Made by a program: the position numbers and the translations under genes
Notes under the pieces: generated by a model
What the model was told of the DNA's origin: nothing
Seen by the model: only the letters and a program-made list of their open reading frames with translations
Databases searched by the model: none
DNA from: Candidatus Latescibacterota bacterium
Lineage (GTDB): Bacteria > Latescibacterota > UBA2968
Assembly (NCBI GenBank): GCA_022821275.1
Contig: JAJEDY010000032.1
Location: 1-32,539 of the forward strand
DNA: 32,539 bases
Direction of reading: 5' to 3'
Shown here: positions 14,913 through 21,520 of the stretch, in pieces
Layout: every line of letters begins with the position of its first letter
How positions within the stretch are numbered: position 1 is the first letter of the stretch

Positions 14913-16337
14913 TTATTCGTCTTTCGTCTTCTCTTCAACCGTGCCTTCCACCTTCTTATTCCCCGCCTGCAGCCGCGCGGCCTGGCTGGCAGAGCCGATG
15001 TGCATGTAATTATACGCGTCTTCTGAGGATTTGAAGGGACCGTCGTAATTCTTGCGGCCGTGCCAGTTCAGGTTTGTGTACATCGGATTGGTGTGGCCCA
15101 CTTCTTTTTCGCGTTTGGCAATATAGGCTTCCATCCGCCCGCGCAACAGAGCGACCATTTCGGGTTCTTTGTCTGCGAGATTTGTGGTCTCACCCGGGTC
15201 CTGAATCAGATTGTAAAGCTCTACTTCGGGTTTAAAATGGAAGTCGGGTTCCAATGCCACGATCAGCTTCCACTCAGGGGTGCGCCAGCCGTGTTTTCGC
15301 ATCCATGTACACTCGGTAATATAAAATTCCGATTCGTGCGTGTGGCGTTTTCCCTCAACCATCGGGATCAAGCTGCGTCCGTCAAACGCGATGTCTGTTT
15401 CTACATTCAGGAGTTCCAGAATCGTGGGCGTGAGATCTTTGTGCTGATTGTAGCCCTTCACGCGCACGCCTTCGGGCAAGCTCCCGGGCAGGCGCATTGC
15501 GAGGGGTACTTTCAAGGTGCATTCGTACATCCCGTGGTGATCGAAATAACAATCGTGCTCGTCGAGGGTCTCGCCGTGGTCGCCATTGATTACGACGAGG
15601 GTATTGTCTCTCAGACCCAGTTCATCAATACGGGTGAGCAGGTGCTGGATACACGCATCCATATAGGCGACTTCACCGTCGTATTGCGCCACTACAAAAT
15701 CGGCGTCGGTAATGCCCGGCGGCATCCAGCTCAAATGGAAATCTCGGAAGGGCTTGAATGCTTTGACCGGTTCCATGGTGGTTTTGGACGGGTCGCACGG
15801 GTCTTTGCTGTAGAACATCGAATCGTACGGTGGCGGCGGCAAATAGGGCGCGTGCGGGTCCATGTGTCGCAAAAATAGGAAAAACGGTTTGTCACCCGCG
15901 GCCAGGCGTTCCAGTTCTGGCAATGTCACTTCGTTGAGCAATTCGGCTTTGCGCAGCGGACGCTCGTCCCAACTTCCCCACGCTCGGAAGTTCACATATT
16001 CATCAAATCCGCGAGAACTCGGATTTCCCGTAAAGCCCACACACACGGTCTCATAGCCTTCTGCGCTCAAAATTTCGGGCAAGGTGGTGACGTCTTCTGT
16101 CAATCCGCCGCGATGGCGCAGTGCCACGACATCGGTGGAAAAACAATCCATGCCCGTCAGCATGGATGCATAGGCCGGTGTGGTGGGGATATGTGCGCTA
16201 AACGTGTTTTCGAACAAGACGCCCTGTGTAGCAAATTTGTCGATATGCGGTGTCGTGAGTCGATTATAACCATAGCAACTCATGTGATCTGACCACAAAC
16301 TATCGATTCCAAATAAAATTACATTCTGTTTTGCCAT
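14913..16337 (-). CDS. sulfatase-fold (alkaline phosphatase superfamily) hydrolase with Thr at the nucleophile position
   Basis: 474 residues from the ATG at 16337, chosen because GGAG lies 6 nt upstream; a TTG at 16349 is in frame but inside that site. Sulfatase-fold landmarks: NVILFGIDSLWSDHMSCYGY (metal-binding Asp), FLRHMDPHAPYLPP, VINGDHGETLDEH (second metal Asp/His), LYNLIQDPGETTNLADKEPE. At the place where sulfatases have C-x-P-S-R the chain reads T52-T53-P54-A55-Y56 followed by ASMLTG. Both the formylglycine cysteine and the conserved arginine are gone. Thr is the nucleophile in other superfamily branches (NPP diesterases, phosphopentomutase), so a phosphodiesterase-type activity, or none, is more likely than sulfatase activity. 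The low-complexity charged tail GNKKVEGTVEEKTKDE is the part duplicated at 13688-13756. Confidence 0.88.
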   Translation of the reverse strand: MAKQNVILFGIDSLWSDHMSCYGYNRLTTPHIDKFATQGVLFENTFSAHIPTTPAYASMLTGMDCFSTDVVALRHRGGLTEDVTTLPEILSAEGYETVCVGFTGNPSSRGFDEYVNFRAWGSWDERPLRKAELLNEVTLPELERLAAGDKPFFLFLRHMDPHAPYLPPPPYDSMFYSKDPCDPSKTTMEPVKAFKPFRDFHLSWMPPGITDADFVVAQYDGEVAYMDACIQHLLTRIDELGLRDNTLVVINGDHGETLDEHDCYFDHHGMYECTLKVPLAMRLPGSLPEGVRVKGYNQHKDLTPTILELLNVETDIAFDGRSLIPMVEGKRHTHESEFYITECTWMRKHGWRTPEWKLIVALEPDFHFKPEVELYNLIQDPGETTNLADKEPEMVALLRGRMEAYIAKREKEVGHTNPMYTNLNWHGRKNYDGPFKSSEDAYNYMHIGSASQAARLQAGNKKVEGTVEEKTKDE

Positions 16338-16349
16338 GCTGTTCTCCAA

Positions 16350-17168
16350 TTAAAAATTTTCGACAATTTTCCTGAACCCATCGCCATAAGCTTTCAGGGT
16401 TTCATCTGAATCGTGATCGCTTCCTGGCTTGTGGATGACTTCCACGGAAAAGAACCCGTCAAATCCGGCATCGTGCAATAATTTTAGGGGCGTGACATAG
16501 TCCAGGTCGCCTTCGCCCAGAGCGACGGTGGTAATTTTTCCATTTTCGGTGTCATAACGCCCGTCGTGTGCGTGCAGATGTTTGGTCATCTCACCAATCG
16601 TCTGCATGGTTTCTTCGGGGCGTTCCATGTGGCGCTGCGGGTGCATGAGGTCCCACAAGATACCCAGATTGGGATGATTTACTTTTTCTACCACTGCGCG
16701 CACTTGTGTCGAGACACACCACTCGTCGTGCGTTTCCATCATGACAATGACGCCGCGTTCTGCCGCGTGATCCATTACGCGCTTGTATGCCTCAGCCGTG
16801 CGGTTCACCATCCAGAATATTTCGCCTTTACCGCGCGCGCCGCCAAATGTGCGGATCAATCCGGCACCCAGATCAGCCGCGAGGTCTATTGCTGCGTTGG
16901 CCTCGGCGATGGACTGGTCCAGAACAGCGGGGTCTTCTGCGGCAAATTTTGCTCCGGTAGCCACGCAGGATATTTTTAGTCCGGCATCTTCCATTTTTGC
17001 TCGGGCCGCATCTCGCGCAGCCGCAGGCATGTCCAGTTCAAAACCCGAGGCGTGTCCCCACCCCGCGCGAGGCTCCAATCCTTCAAATCCATGGCGCTGC
17101 ATCCCATCGATAATCTGCTCGATAGACCAATCTGGACACACACTCGTCATTGTTCCCAACCGAATCAT
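16350..17168 (-). CDS. sugar phosphate isomerase/epimerase family TIM-barrel protein
   Basis: 272 residues from the second of two adjacent ATGs (17168); AAAGGAG is 6 nt from it and only 3 nt from the first. Xylose-isomerase-like TIM-barrel motifs: IRLGTMTSVCPDWSIEQIIDGM, GFEGLEPRAGWGH, MMETHDEWC, NLGILWDLMHPQRH, HLHAHDGRYD, ALGEGDLDYVTPL and GFFSVEVIHKPGSD. These supply the Glu, Asp, His and Glu metal ligands. It is the first gene of the second leftward catabolic run and is followed by the Thr-type sulfatase-fold gene after 12 nt. It is a distant paralogue of the protein encoded at 6843-7676, so both leftward operons pair such an isomerase with a sulfatase-fold enzyme. The substrate is unknown. 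Confidence 0.88.
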   Translation of the reverse strand: MIRLGTMTSVCPDWSIEQIIDGMQRHGFEGLEPRAGWGHASGFELDMPAAARDAARAKMEDAGLKISCVATGAKFAAEDPAVLDQSIAEANAAIDLAADLGAGLIRTFGGARGKGEIFWMVNRTAEAYKRVMDHAAERGVIVMMETHDEWCVSTQVRAVVEKVNHPNLGILWDLMHPQRHMERPEETMQTIGEMTKHLHAHDGRYDTENGKITTVALGEGDLDYVTPLKLLHDAGFDGFFSVEVIHKPGSDHDSDETLKAYGDGFRKIVENF

Positions 17169-17613
17169 CATCTGCTCCTTTCTCATTTCAGTGTTGTTCT
17201 CGAAATATCGGTGCTTAACCTAATGCTATCCTCCTGCTATCGCAAGCGGAAAAGGGATCAATAATAATAGGTCGATTTTTTTTGAGTCTGTATGGAACGC
17301 GCACGGCCATTTTCTGATCTAAGGATACAAGACCGGGGATCAATTCTGCATGGATGTGGGGGTATGGCAGTATAGATGTCGCCACATTTCAGGACGTAGC
17401 AAAGCGGGTTCTATCGGTCTTTTTAAGTGTACAAATGTAACATTTTAACAATTTATTACAATTTTCATGGGAACGAAGTGACCTGCTGATTGTTTAAAAT
17501 ACTGTAGCTACAAAGTGTAGCTAATGGTGTTGATTACATTTTGGTTCCGGCCGGACAAATGAGATCAATGCCTGAGAACGGTTCACAAAAATTCAATAGT
17601 GAGGAGCAAGGCC
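17169..17613. other. divergent intergenic region between the leftward isomerase operon and the rightward envelope cluster
   Basis: 445 nt without a convincing ORF. It must hold the promoters of both divergent units, but I see no clear TTGACA/TATAAT pair for either. It is A+T-rich between 17420 and 17560 and contains the direct repeat TGTAGCTA at 17503-17510 and 17516-17523. The ribosome binding site GAGGAG for the 17614 gene is at its right edge. Confidence 0.6.
17503..17523. promoter_or_regulatory. TGTAGCTA direct repeat, possible operator
   Basis: Two exact 8-mers, TGTAGCTA, start 13 nt apart, about 90 nt before the secreted repeat-protein gene. Each contains the palindrome TAGCTA. The position suits a regulator site, but no regulator can be assigned. 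Confidence 0.35.
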
Positions 17614-18336
17614 ATGAAAAAGTGGATGACCTATAGTATTGCGTTGGCACTGACATGTGCCCTGTGGGGAGGGCAGGACACGCAGGCGGCAGGACCTGTA
17701 TTTGTGGATGAAAATGCCGATGGTATTGATGACAATGTGCGAATATCGTATCATCGCGGACACAGGGGTGTTTTGGGAGGACGCGGCGCATCTTCGCAAT
17801 TGACCGAAGAGCAACGCGCTGAATTGAAAACGCTGGTTGATGGTTTGAAGGAATCGGATACGTCGAGGGAAGATATTCGGGCGGCGGTGGATGCGAAGTT
17901 GGAAGAATGGGGTGTTGAACGTCCTGCCATTTCGTCCGGTCTGGCAAAGTTGCTTACCGAGGATCAGCAGGCTGAATTGACGACGTTGATCGAAGGGTTG
18001 AAAGAGTCGGATACGTCGAGGGAAGATATTCGCGCGGCAGTGGACGCCAAATTGGAAGAGTGGGGCGTTGAACGTCCCGAGCGCGGTCTGGAGGCTCTGT
18101 TGACCGAGGACCAGGAAGTTGCAATCAGGGTTTTGATTGCGTGGCTGCAAGTAGAGGGTAAAACCAGGGAAGATATTCGTGCAGCGGTAGATGCGAAGTT
18201 GGAAGAGTGGGGGATAGAACGTCCCGAGCGTTTGCGAGGAGGTAAGCGCGGACATGGTGGTAAACGGGGCGGGCATGGTCAGCGAGTTGGGTTCCGAGGC
18301 AGAGGGCATCTGCCCGGATCCACAAGCTCGGGATAA
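17614..18336 (+). CDS. secreted protein with a DxNxDGxxD motif, three 42-residue repeats and a Gly/Arg/Lys/His-rich tail
   Basis: 240 residues from the ATG at 17614 (GAGGAG upstream). A signal peptide is clear: MKKWMTYSIALALTCALWGG with likely cleavage near DTQAA. Residues 32-40 form a calcium-loop-like DENADGIDD (D32, N34, D36, G37, D40). Three near-identical repeats follow at 63-104, 114-155 and 163-204, each of the form LTE(E/D)Q...REDIRAAVDAKLEEWGxERP, predicted as helix pairs. The last ~35 residues are very basic and Gly-rich (RLRGGKRGHGGKRGGHGQR) and could bind nucleic acid, polyanions or the cell surface. No named family is recognised. The neighbouring outer-membrane barrel carries the same DxNxDGxxD motif near its N terminus, which suggests they work together in the envelope. 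Confidence 0.8.
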   Translation: MKKWMTYSIALALTCALWGGQDTQAAGPVFVDENADGIDDNVRISYHRGHRGVLGGRGASSQLTEEQRAELKTLVDGLKESDTSREDIRAAVDAKLEEWGVERPAISSGLAKLLTEDQQAELTTLIEGLKESDTSREDIRAAVDAKLEEWGVERPERGLEALLTEDQEVAIRVLIAWLQVEGKTREDIRAAVDAKLEEWGIERPERLRGGKRGHGGKRGGHGQRVGFRGRGHLPGSTSSG

Positions 18337-18350
18337 TTTATCGGTTCATG

Positions 18351-18374
18351 GGGGAAGGGTATTTGCCCTTCCCC
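18351..18374 (+). promoter_or_regulatory. strong intergenic hairpin without a T tract
   Basis: The perfect 9-bp stem GGGGAAGGG (18351-18359) / CCCTTCCCC (18366-18374) has a 6-nt loop. It is followed by TGATAAACCC rather than a T run, so it is more likely an mRNA-stability or partial attenuation element between the two exported-protein genes than a true terminator. Confidence 0.5.
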
Positions 18375-18406
18375 TGATAAACCCATCGCTATAAAAAGGA
18401 ATGCGT

Positions 18407-19474
18407 ATGAAATGGCTATTGATCTTTGCCTGTGCATTGTTCCTGGGGCTGAAAACCGCAGATGCAGATGTGCTTACAGATGTGGCTGTGGGAACGATTT
18501 ACGATACCAATGTGGATGGGGTTTATGATGGGGTGAGTTCTTTTGTGACGCAATTTTCCGCTTCTGTGATGCGTCCCGTGGATATGGATGATTCATATCT
18601 GCGGTTCTTTTTTTCAGGTAATGGTTTTTTATTCTTTTCCAATGGTGATCGGACATTTGCGACCAATCGCCTGGGGGTGGATTTTGCGCACGATCTGAAT
18701 AGTGGTGAGCGCGATAGGATATTTGCGGGTTTTTCGCTGGCTGCGCGTGCAAATCGCTCTATTTACGATGTGTATGATTATACCGGGCTGGCGGGATATG
18801 TGCAGGGCAAATGGTATAGCAATGAGAATACGATGAAGCGAGTGGGGTATCAGCTCAATTGGCGGTCATATCTGAATTTGAATGTGTCGCGTTATGTCGA
18901 TCACTACGCATTTTTTCAGATCAACCATTTTTTTCCCACGCGCACGACACTGAGAGGCGATCTCGGTTTGGGCTATAAGTTGCGCGAGGGGGCTGAAGGA
19001 CAGATGGTTTTGGGATTGCAGGTGGCGCAATCTCTGACGGATAATACGGGCTTGCGAGTGCGCTATCAGCGACGCATCAATTTGCGGGCAGCAAATGATG
19101 ATCCCACGCGATTTAATGCACTCATTTACGGCGATGATGATATATTAAAGGATCGCTACGATTATAGCGGCGATCAAATAACTGCGCGGCTGACCCAGCA
19201 ATTGCCCTTGCAAGTTCGGATCATTCTGGAAGGTGGGTACGAAAGGCAGTCTTATAAAGACGATCTGGCGCGGGATGTCAGTGGCGCGGTTTTTCCAGAG
19301 GGCGCGTTGCGCGAGGATGAGTATTTGTTTTTTGACGTGTTTTTGGAACTGCCCTTAACGCAGCGCGTGACAACGGAATTCGGATACGGCATTTCGCGCA
19401 ATTTTTCAAATGACGAGTTTTATCACTACGATAGGCGACAAAGTGTATCTTTTAATTTGAATGTGGAATTTTAG
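18407..19474 (+). CDS. outer-membrane beta-barrel protein
   Basis: 355 residues from the ATG at 18407; AAGGA at 18396-18400 is 6 nt away, whereas the ATG at 18401 is too close to it. The signal peptide MKWLLIFACALFLGLKTADA ends at a typical A-x-A site. Mature residues 33-41 are DTNVDGVYD (DxNxDGxxD). The rest alternates aromatic/hydrophobic and polar residues in antiparallel strand pairs (for example TTLRGDLGLGYKLREG, QMVLGLQVAQSLTDNTGLRVRYQRRI, RVTTEFGYGISRNF) and ends in a terminal Phe (SFNLNVEF), the usual Bam recognition signal. Around a dozen or more strands are plausible. No family name can be assigned. It lies 70 nt after the secreted repeat protein and 26 nt before the dioxygenase. 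Confidence 0.78.
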   Translation: MKWLLIFACALFLGLKTADADVLTDVAVGTIYDTNVDGVYDGVSSFVTQFSASVMRPVDMDDSYLRFFFSGNGFLFFSNGDRTFATNRLGVDFAHDLNSGERDRIFAGFSLAARANRSIYDVYDYTGLAGYVQGKWYSNENTMKRVGYQLNWRSYLNLNVSRYVDHYAFFQINHFFPTRTTLRGDLGLGYKLREGAEGQMVLGLQVAQSLTDNTGLRVRYQRRINLRAANDDPTRFNALIYGDDDILKDRYDYSGDQITARLTQQLPLQVRIILEGGYERQSYKDDLARDVSGAVFPEGALREDEYLFFDVFLELPLTQRVTTEFGYGISRNFSNDEFYHYDRRQSVSFNLNVEF

Positions 19475-19500
19475 AGTTGTGAGTGTGTTGGAGGATGAGA

Positions 19501-20223
19501 ATGAATCGAAGAGATGTTTTGAAGCGCGTAGGGGGTGTTGGTCTGATGGGCGTTGGCGGCCTGATTATGAAAGCTTGCAGGGGGGACCTGATCACCCGTA
19601 GTGACGATGATCCTCTCCTGAGTGAGGGAAGTTGCATTTTAATACCGCGAGAAACAGCAGGGCCTTTTCCATTAAATTTGAGCAATAATCCCGAATATTT
19701 TCGGCGGGATATTGCGGAAGATAGATCGGGCGTACCACTTCATTTGACTTTGAAAGTGGTGAATGCAAATGCTGAGTGTGCGCCAATTGCCAATGCGCGC
19801 GTTGATGTGTGGCATTGCGATGAACGCGGAGTTTATTCCGGATTTTCCAATCAATCTGGCGGTGTCAATGCGAGTGGACAGACTTTTTGCCGGGGCATTC
19901 AGTTGAGTGACGAGAATGGCGATGTCACATTTACAACGGTTTATCCGGGATGGTATCGGGGCAGAGCGACGCATATTCACTTTCAAGTTTTTTTGAATAA
20001 TGGATTGGTGGCAACATCGCAATTGGCTTTTCCCGAAGAGATCAATACAGTGGTGTACAATACAACGGACTATGCTGCTCGGGGCCAGAATTCCACGAAA
20101 AATACCGATGATGGCATTTTTCGTTCGCCAGCCAATACACTCCAATACCAAATGGCCAATGCGATTGCCAATGTCACGACAGGAGGCTTTGATGCCGCGC
20201 TGCAAGTTGGTATAGCAGTGTAA
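19501..20223 (+). CDS. Tat-exported intradiol ring-cleavage dioxygenase
   Basis: 240 residues from the ATG at 19501 with GGAGG at 19490-19494. The N terminus MNRRDVLKRVGGVGLMGVGG is a twin-arginine signal, so the enzyme is folded with its iron before export. Intradiol family motifs: ETAGPFP, ANARVDVWHCDERGVYSGF, LSDENGDVTFTTVYPGWYRGRATHIHF. The expected Fe(III) ligands are visible as Y112, Y152, H158 and H160. The family splits catechol or protocatechuate-like rings between the two hydroxyls. Exported members form a separate group with poorly known aromatic substrates. The neighbouring outer-membrane barrel could admit the substrate and the Rieske protein could serve redox needs (inference). 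Confidence 0.88.
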   Translation: MNRRDVLKRVGGVGLMGVGGLIMKACRGDLITRSDDDPLLSEGSCILIPRETAGPFPLNLSNNPEYFRRDIAEDRSGVPLHLTLKVVNANAECAPIANARVDVWHCDERGVYSGFSNQSGGVNASGQTFCRGIQLSDENGDVTFTTVYPGWYRGRATHIHFQVFLNNGLVATSQLAFPEEINTVVYNTTDYAARGQNSTKNTDDGIFRSPANTLQYQMANAIANVTTGGFDAALQVGIAV

Positions 20224-20273
20224 CTGTAAGTGTGGATTGATCAAAAAAATAAGGTATTGTCGGGAGATTTTCT

Positions 20274-20867
20274 GTGCTCAATTGGTCAACATGTGACGAT
20301 AAATTGCTCGTTGGATATGCTCAGAAGGGGCATGCAAAGGCGTTTTCTGAATTGGTTCGGCGGCACCATATGCGGGTTTTTCATACGGCATTTGGCATGG
20401 TGGGCAATAGGGAAGATGCCGATGATCTGGCACAACTTGCGTTCATCAAGGCGTTTCAGTCGCTTCACCAGTTTAGAGGGCAATCGCTGTTTTCCACCTG
20501 GTTGTATCGCATCAGCATCAATTGTTGTCTGGATTGGATTAAGTCGCAACAGCGCAAATATGATGTTAAGATGGATGATGAATGGTGGTTCAGACAAGCA
20601 GATAGTGAAGCGCTGTTTGCAGGTCCAAAGCGAACCGATTACAGGGTTGAGCAGAGTGAGTTGCGCGATGTTTTGACGCAGGTGTTGGCGGATATGCCGC
20701 CCATTTTTCGGTCTGTGCTGGTTCTGCGCGAGTTGAACGGGCTGTCGTATCAGGAGATCGCCAGTATTGAGGGGTGTTCAGTGGGCACTATAAAATCGCG
20801 TTTGTTTCGGGCGCGCGCCCAACTTCGCAAATTGTTGAGGCCTTTTTACAAAGCACTTGTGGCATAA
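20274..20867 (+). CDS. ECF-type RNA polymerase sigma factor
   Basis: 197 residues from a GTG at 20274; GGGAG at 20262-20266 supports it and no suitable ATG is nearby. Region 2 is clear (AFSELVRRHHMRVFHTAFGMVGNREDADDLAQLAFIKAF, then FSTWLYRISINCCLDWIK). The linker is followed by region 4, DMPPIFRSVLVLRELNGLSYQEIASIEGCSVGTIKSRLFRARAQL, a helix-turn-helix for the -35 element. There is no recognisable anti-sigma gene beside it. The next gene, 26 nt on, encodes a membrane-directed Rieske protein. It may control this envelope cluster, including itself. Confidence 0.92.
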   Translation: MLNWSTCDDKLLVGYAQKGHAKAFSELVRRHHMRVFHTAFGMVGNREDADDLAQLAFIKAFQSLHQFRGQSLFSTWLYRISINCCLDWIKSQQRKYDVKMDDEWWFRQADSEALFAGPKRTDYRVEQSELRDVLTQVLADMPPIFRSVLVLRELNGLSYQEIASIEGCSVGTIKSRLFRARAQLRKLLRPFYKALVA

Positions 20868-20893
20868 TAGAATTTATTTGAGGAGGCATATCA

Positions 20894-21343
20894 GTGGATG
20901 ATAAGACGGAAAGAAGAGTGTTTTTAACGCAGGCTCTTGCACTTGTGGGGGGGTGCATGTGCGCCGGATGGATTTCGGGTTGTGAGAATGATGTGTTGAA
21001 GTCGTCTGGTGAGAGTGTGCAATTCGATGTGGGCAGCGCGCCTGCGTTGGCACTGGTGGGAGGGTCTGTGAAGCAAGTTTTTGAAGGGCAAAATGGCGGC
21101 GCACCCGTGATCATTTTCCGCGCTGCCGAAGAAAATTTTGTGGTTTTGAGTTCTGTGTGTACGCATGAGGCGTGCGAGGTGGATTTACCGGGGGAACGCG
21201 ATCCACAAATCTGGTGTTCGTGCCACGGTGCGATGTTTGACAGAACAACGGGGGCGGTTCTGCGAGGACCTGCTACTGCACCTTTGCCGCGGTTCGAGAG
21301 TACCTATGACAATGGGACACAGACGTTGTCAATTCTGTTTTAA
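20894..21343 (+). CDS. exported Rieske [2Fe-2S] protein
   Basis: 149 residues from a GTG at 20894, placed 7 nt after AGGAGG; the ATG at 20898 is in another frame. The N terminus carries RR at 7-8 followed by VFLTQALALVGGCMCAGWISGCE, a Tat-like signal that may stay as a membrane anchor or be lipidated at one of its cysteines. The cluster-binding motifs are C89-T-H91 and C108-S-C110-H111, with the Pro/Gly-rich tail LRGPATAPLPRFESTYDNG. It resembles small stand-alone Rieske proteins rather than full cytochrome bc1 subunits. In this context it could pass electrons for the exported dioxygenase or sense redox state for the preceding sigma factor; neither is proven. Confidence 0.88.
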   Translation: MDDKTERRVFLTQALALVGGCMCAGWISGCENDVLKSSGESVQFDVGSAPALALVGGSVKQVFEGQNGGAPVIIFRAAEENFVVLSSVCTHEACEVDLPGERDPQIWCSCHGAMFDRTTGAVLRGPATAPLPRFESTYDNGTQTLSILF

Positions 21344-21374
21344 GGAGCGAGAGACCAGGGGCTGTCGCTTATAA

Positions 21375-21420
21375 TAAAAAAACCGATCTCTGAAGTTATA
21401 GTGATCGGTTTTTTTATTTT
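21375..21420 (+). terminator. rho-independent terminator of the envelope cluster
   Basis: AAAACCGATC pairs with GATCGGTTTT (core 21381-21388 / 21403-21410) around a 14-nt loop and runs into a long T tract. The A-rich 5' side makes it potentially bidirectional. Confidence 0.85.
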
Positions 21421-21462
21421 TAGTTTGTTGAATGTCGAGATGGATTGCCTTTCAGGACCGAA

Positions 21463-21491
21463 TTGCGCTATATTGTGATATGTTGTATAAA
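21463..21491 (+). promoter_or_regulatory. candidate promoter of the aminotransferase-GWxTD operon
   Basis: TTGCGC at 21463-21468, 17-nt spacer, TATAAA at 21486-21491, 29 nt before the start codon. The -10 is good and the -35 weak. It lies right after the preceding terminator, where a promoter is expected. Confidence 0.5.
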
Positions 21492-21520
21492 TTCAGCGGT
21501 CCATTGAGAGGAGCGGAAAG

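Noticed and set aside
15060-15878. Plus-strand open frame (272 codons) opposite the Thr-type sulfatase-fold gene
   Set aside because: It is a shadow frame; the minus-strand product has full family motifs, and this one has none.
17169-17613. Possible riboswitch or small RNA in the long divergent intergenic region
   Set aside because: No conserved riboswitch core, terminator or convincing promoter pair can be seen; only the TGTAGCTA repeat was kept.
17593-18309. Minus-strand frame with periodic repeats opposite the secreted repeat protein
   Set aside because: The periodicity comes from the sense-strand repeats; there is no signal or start site on this strand.
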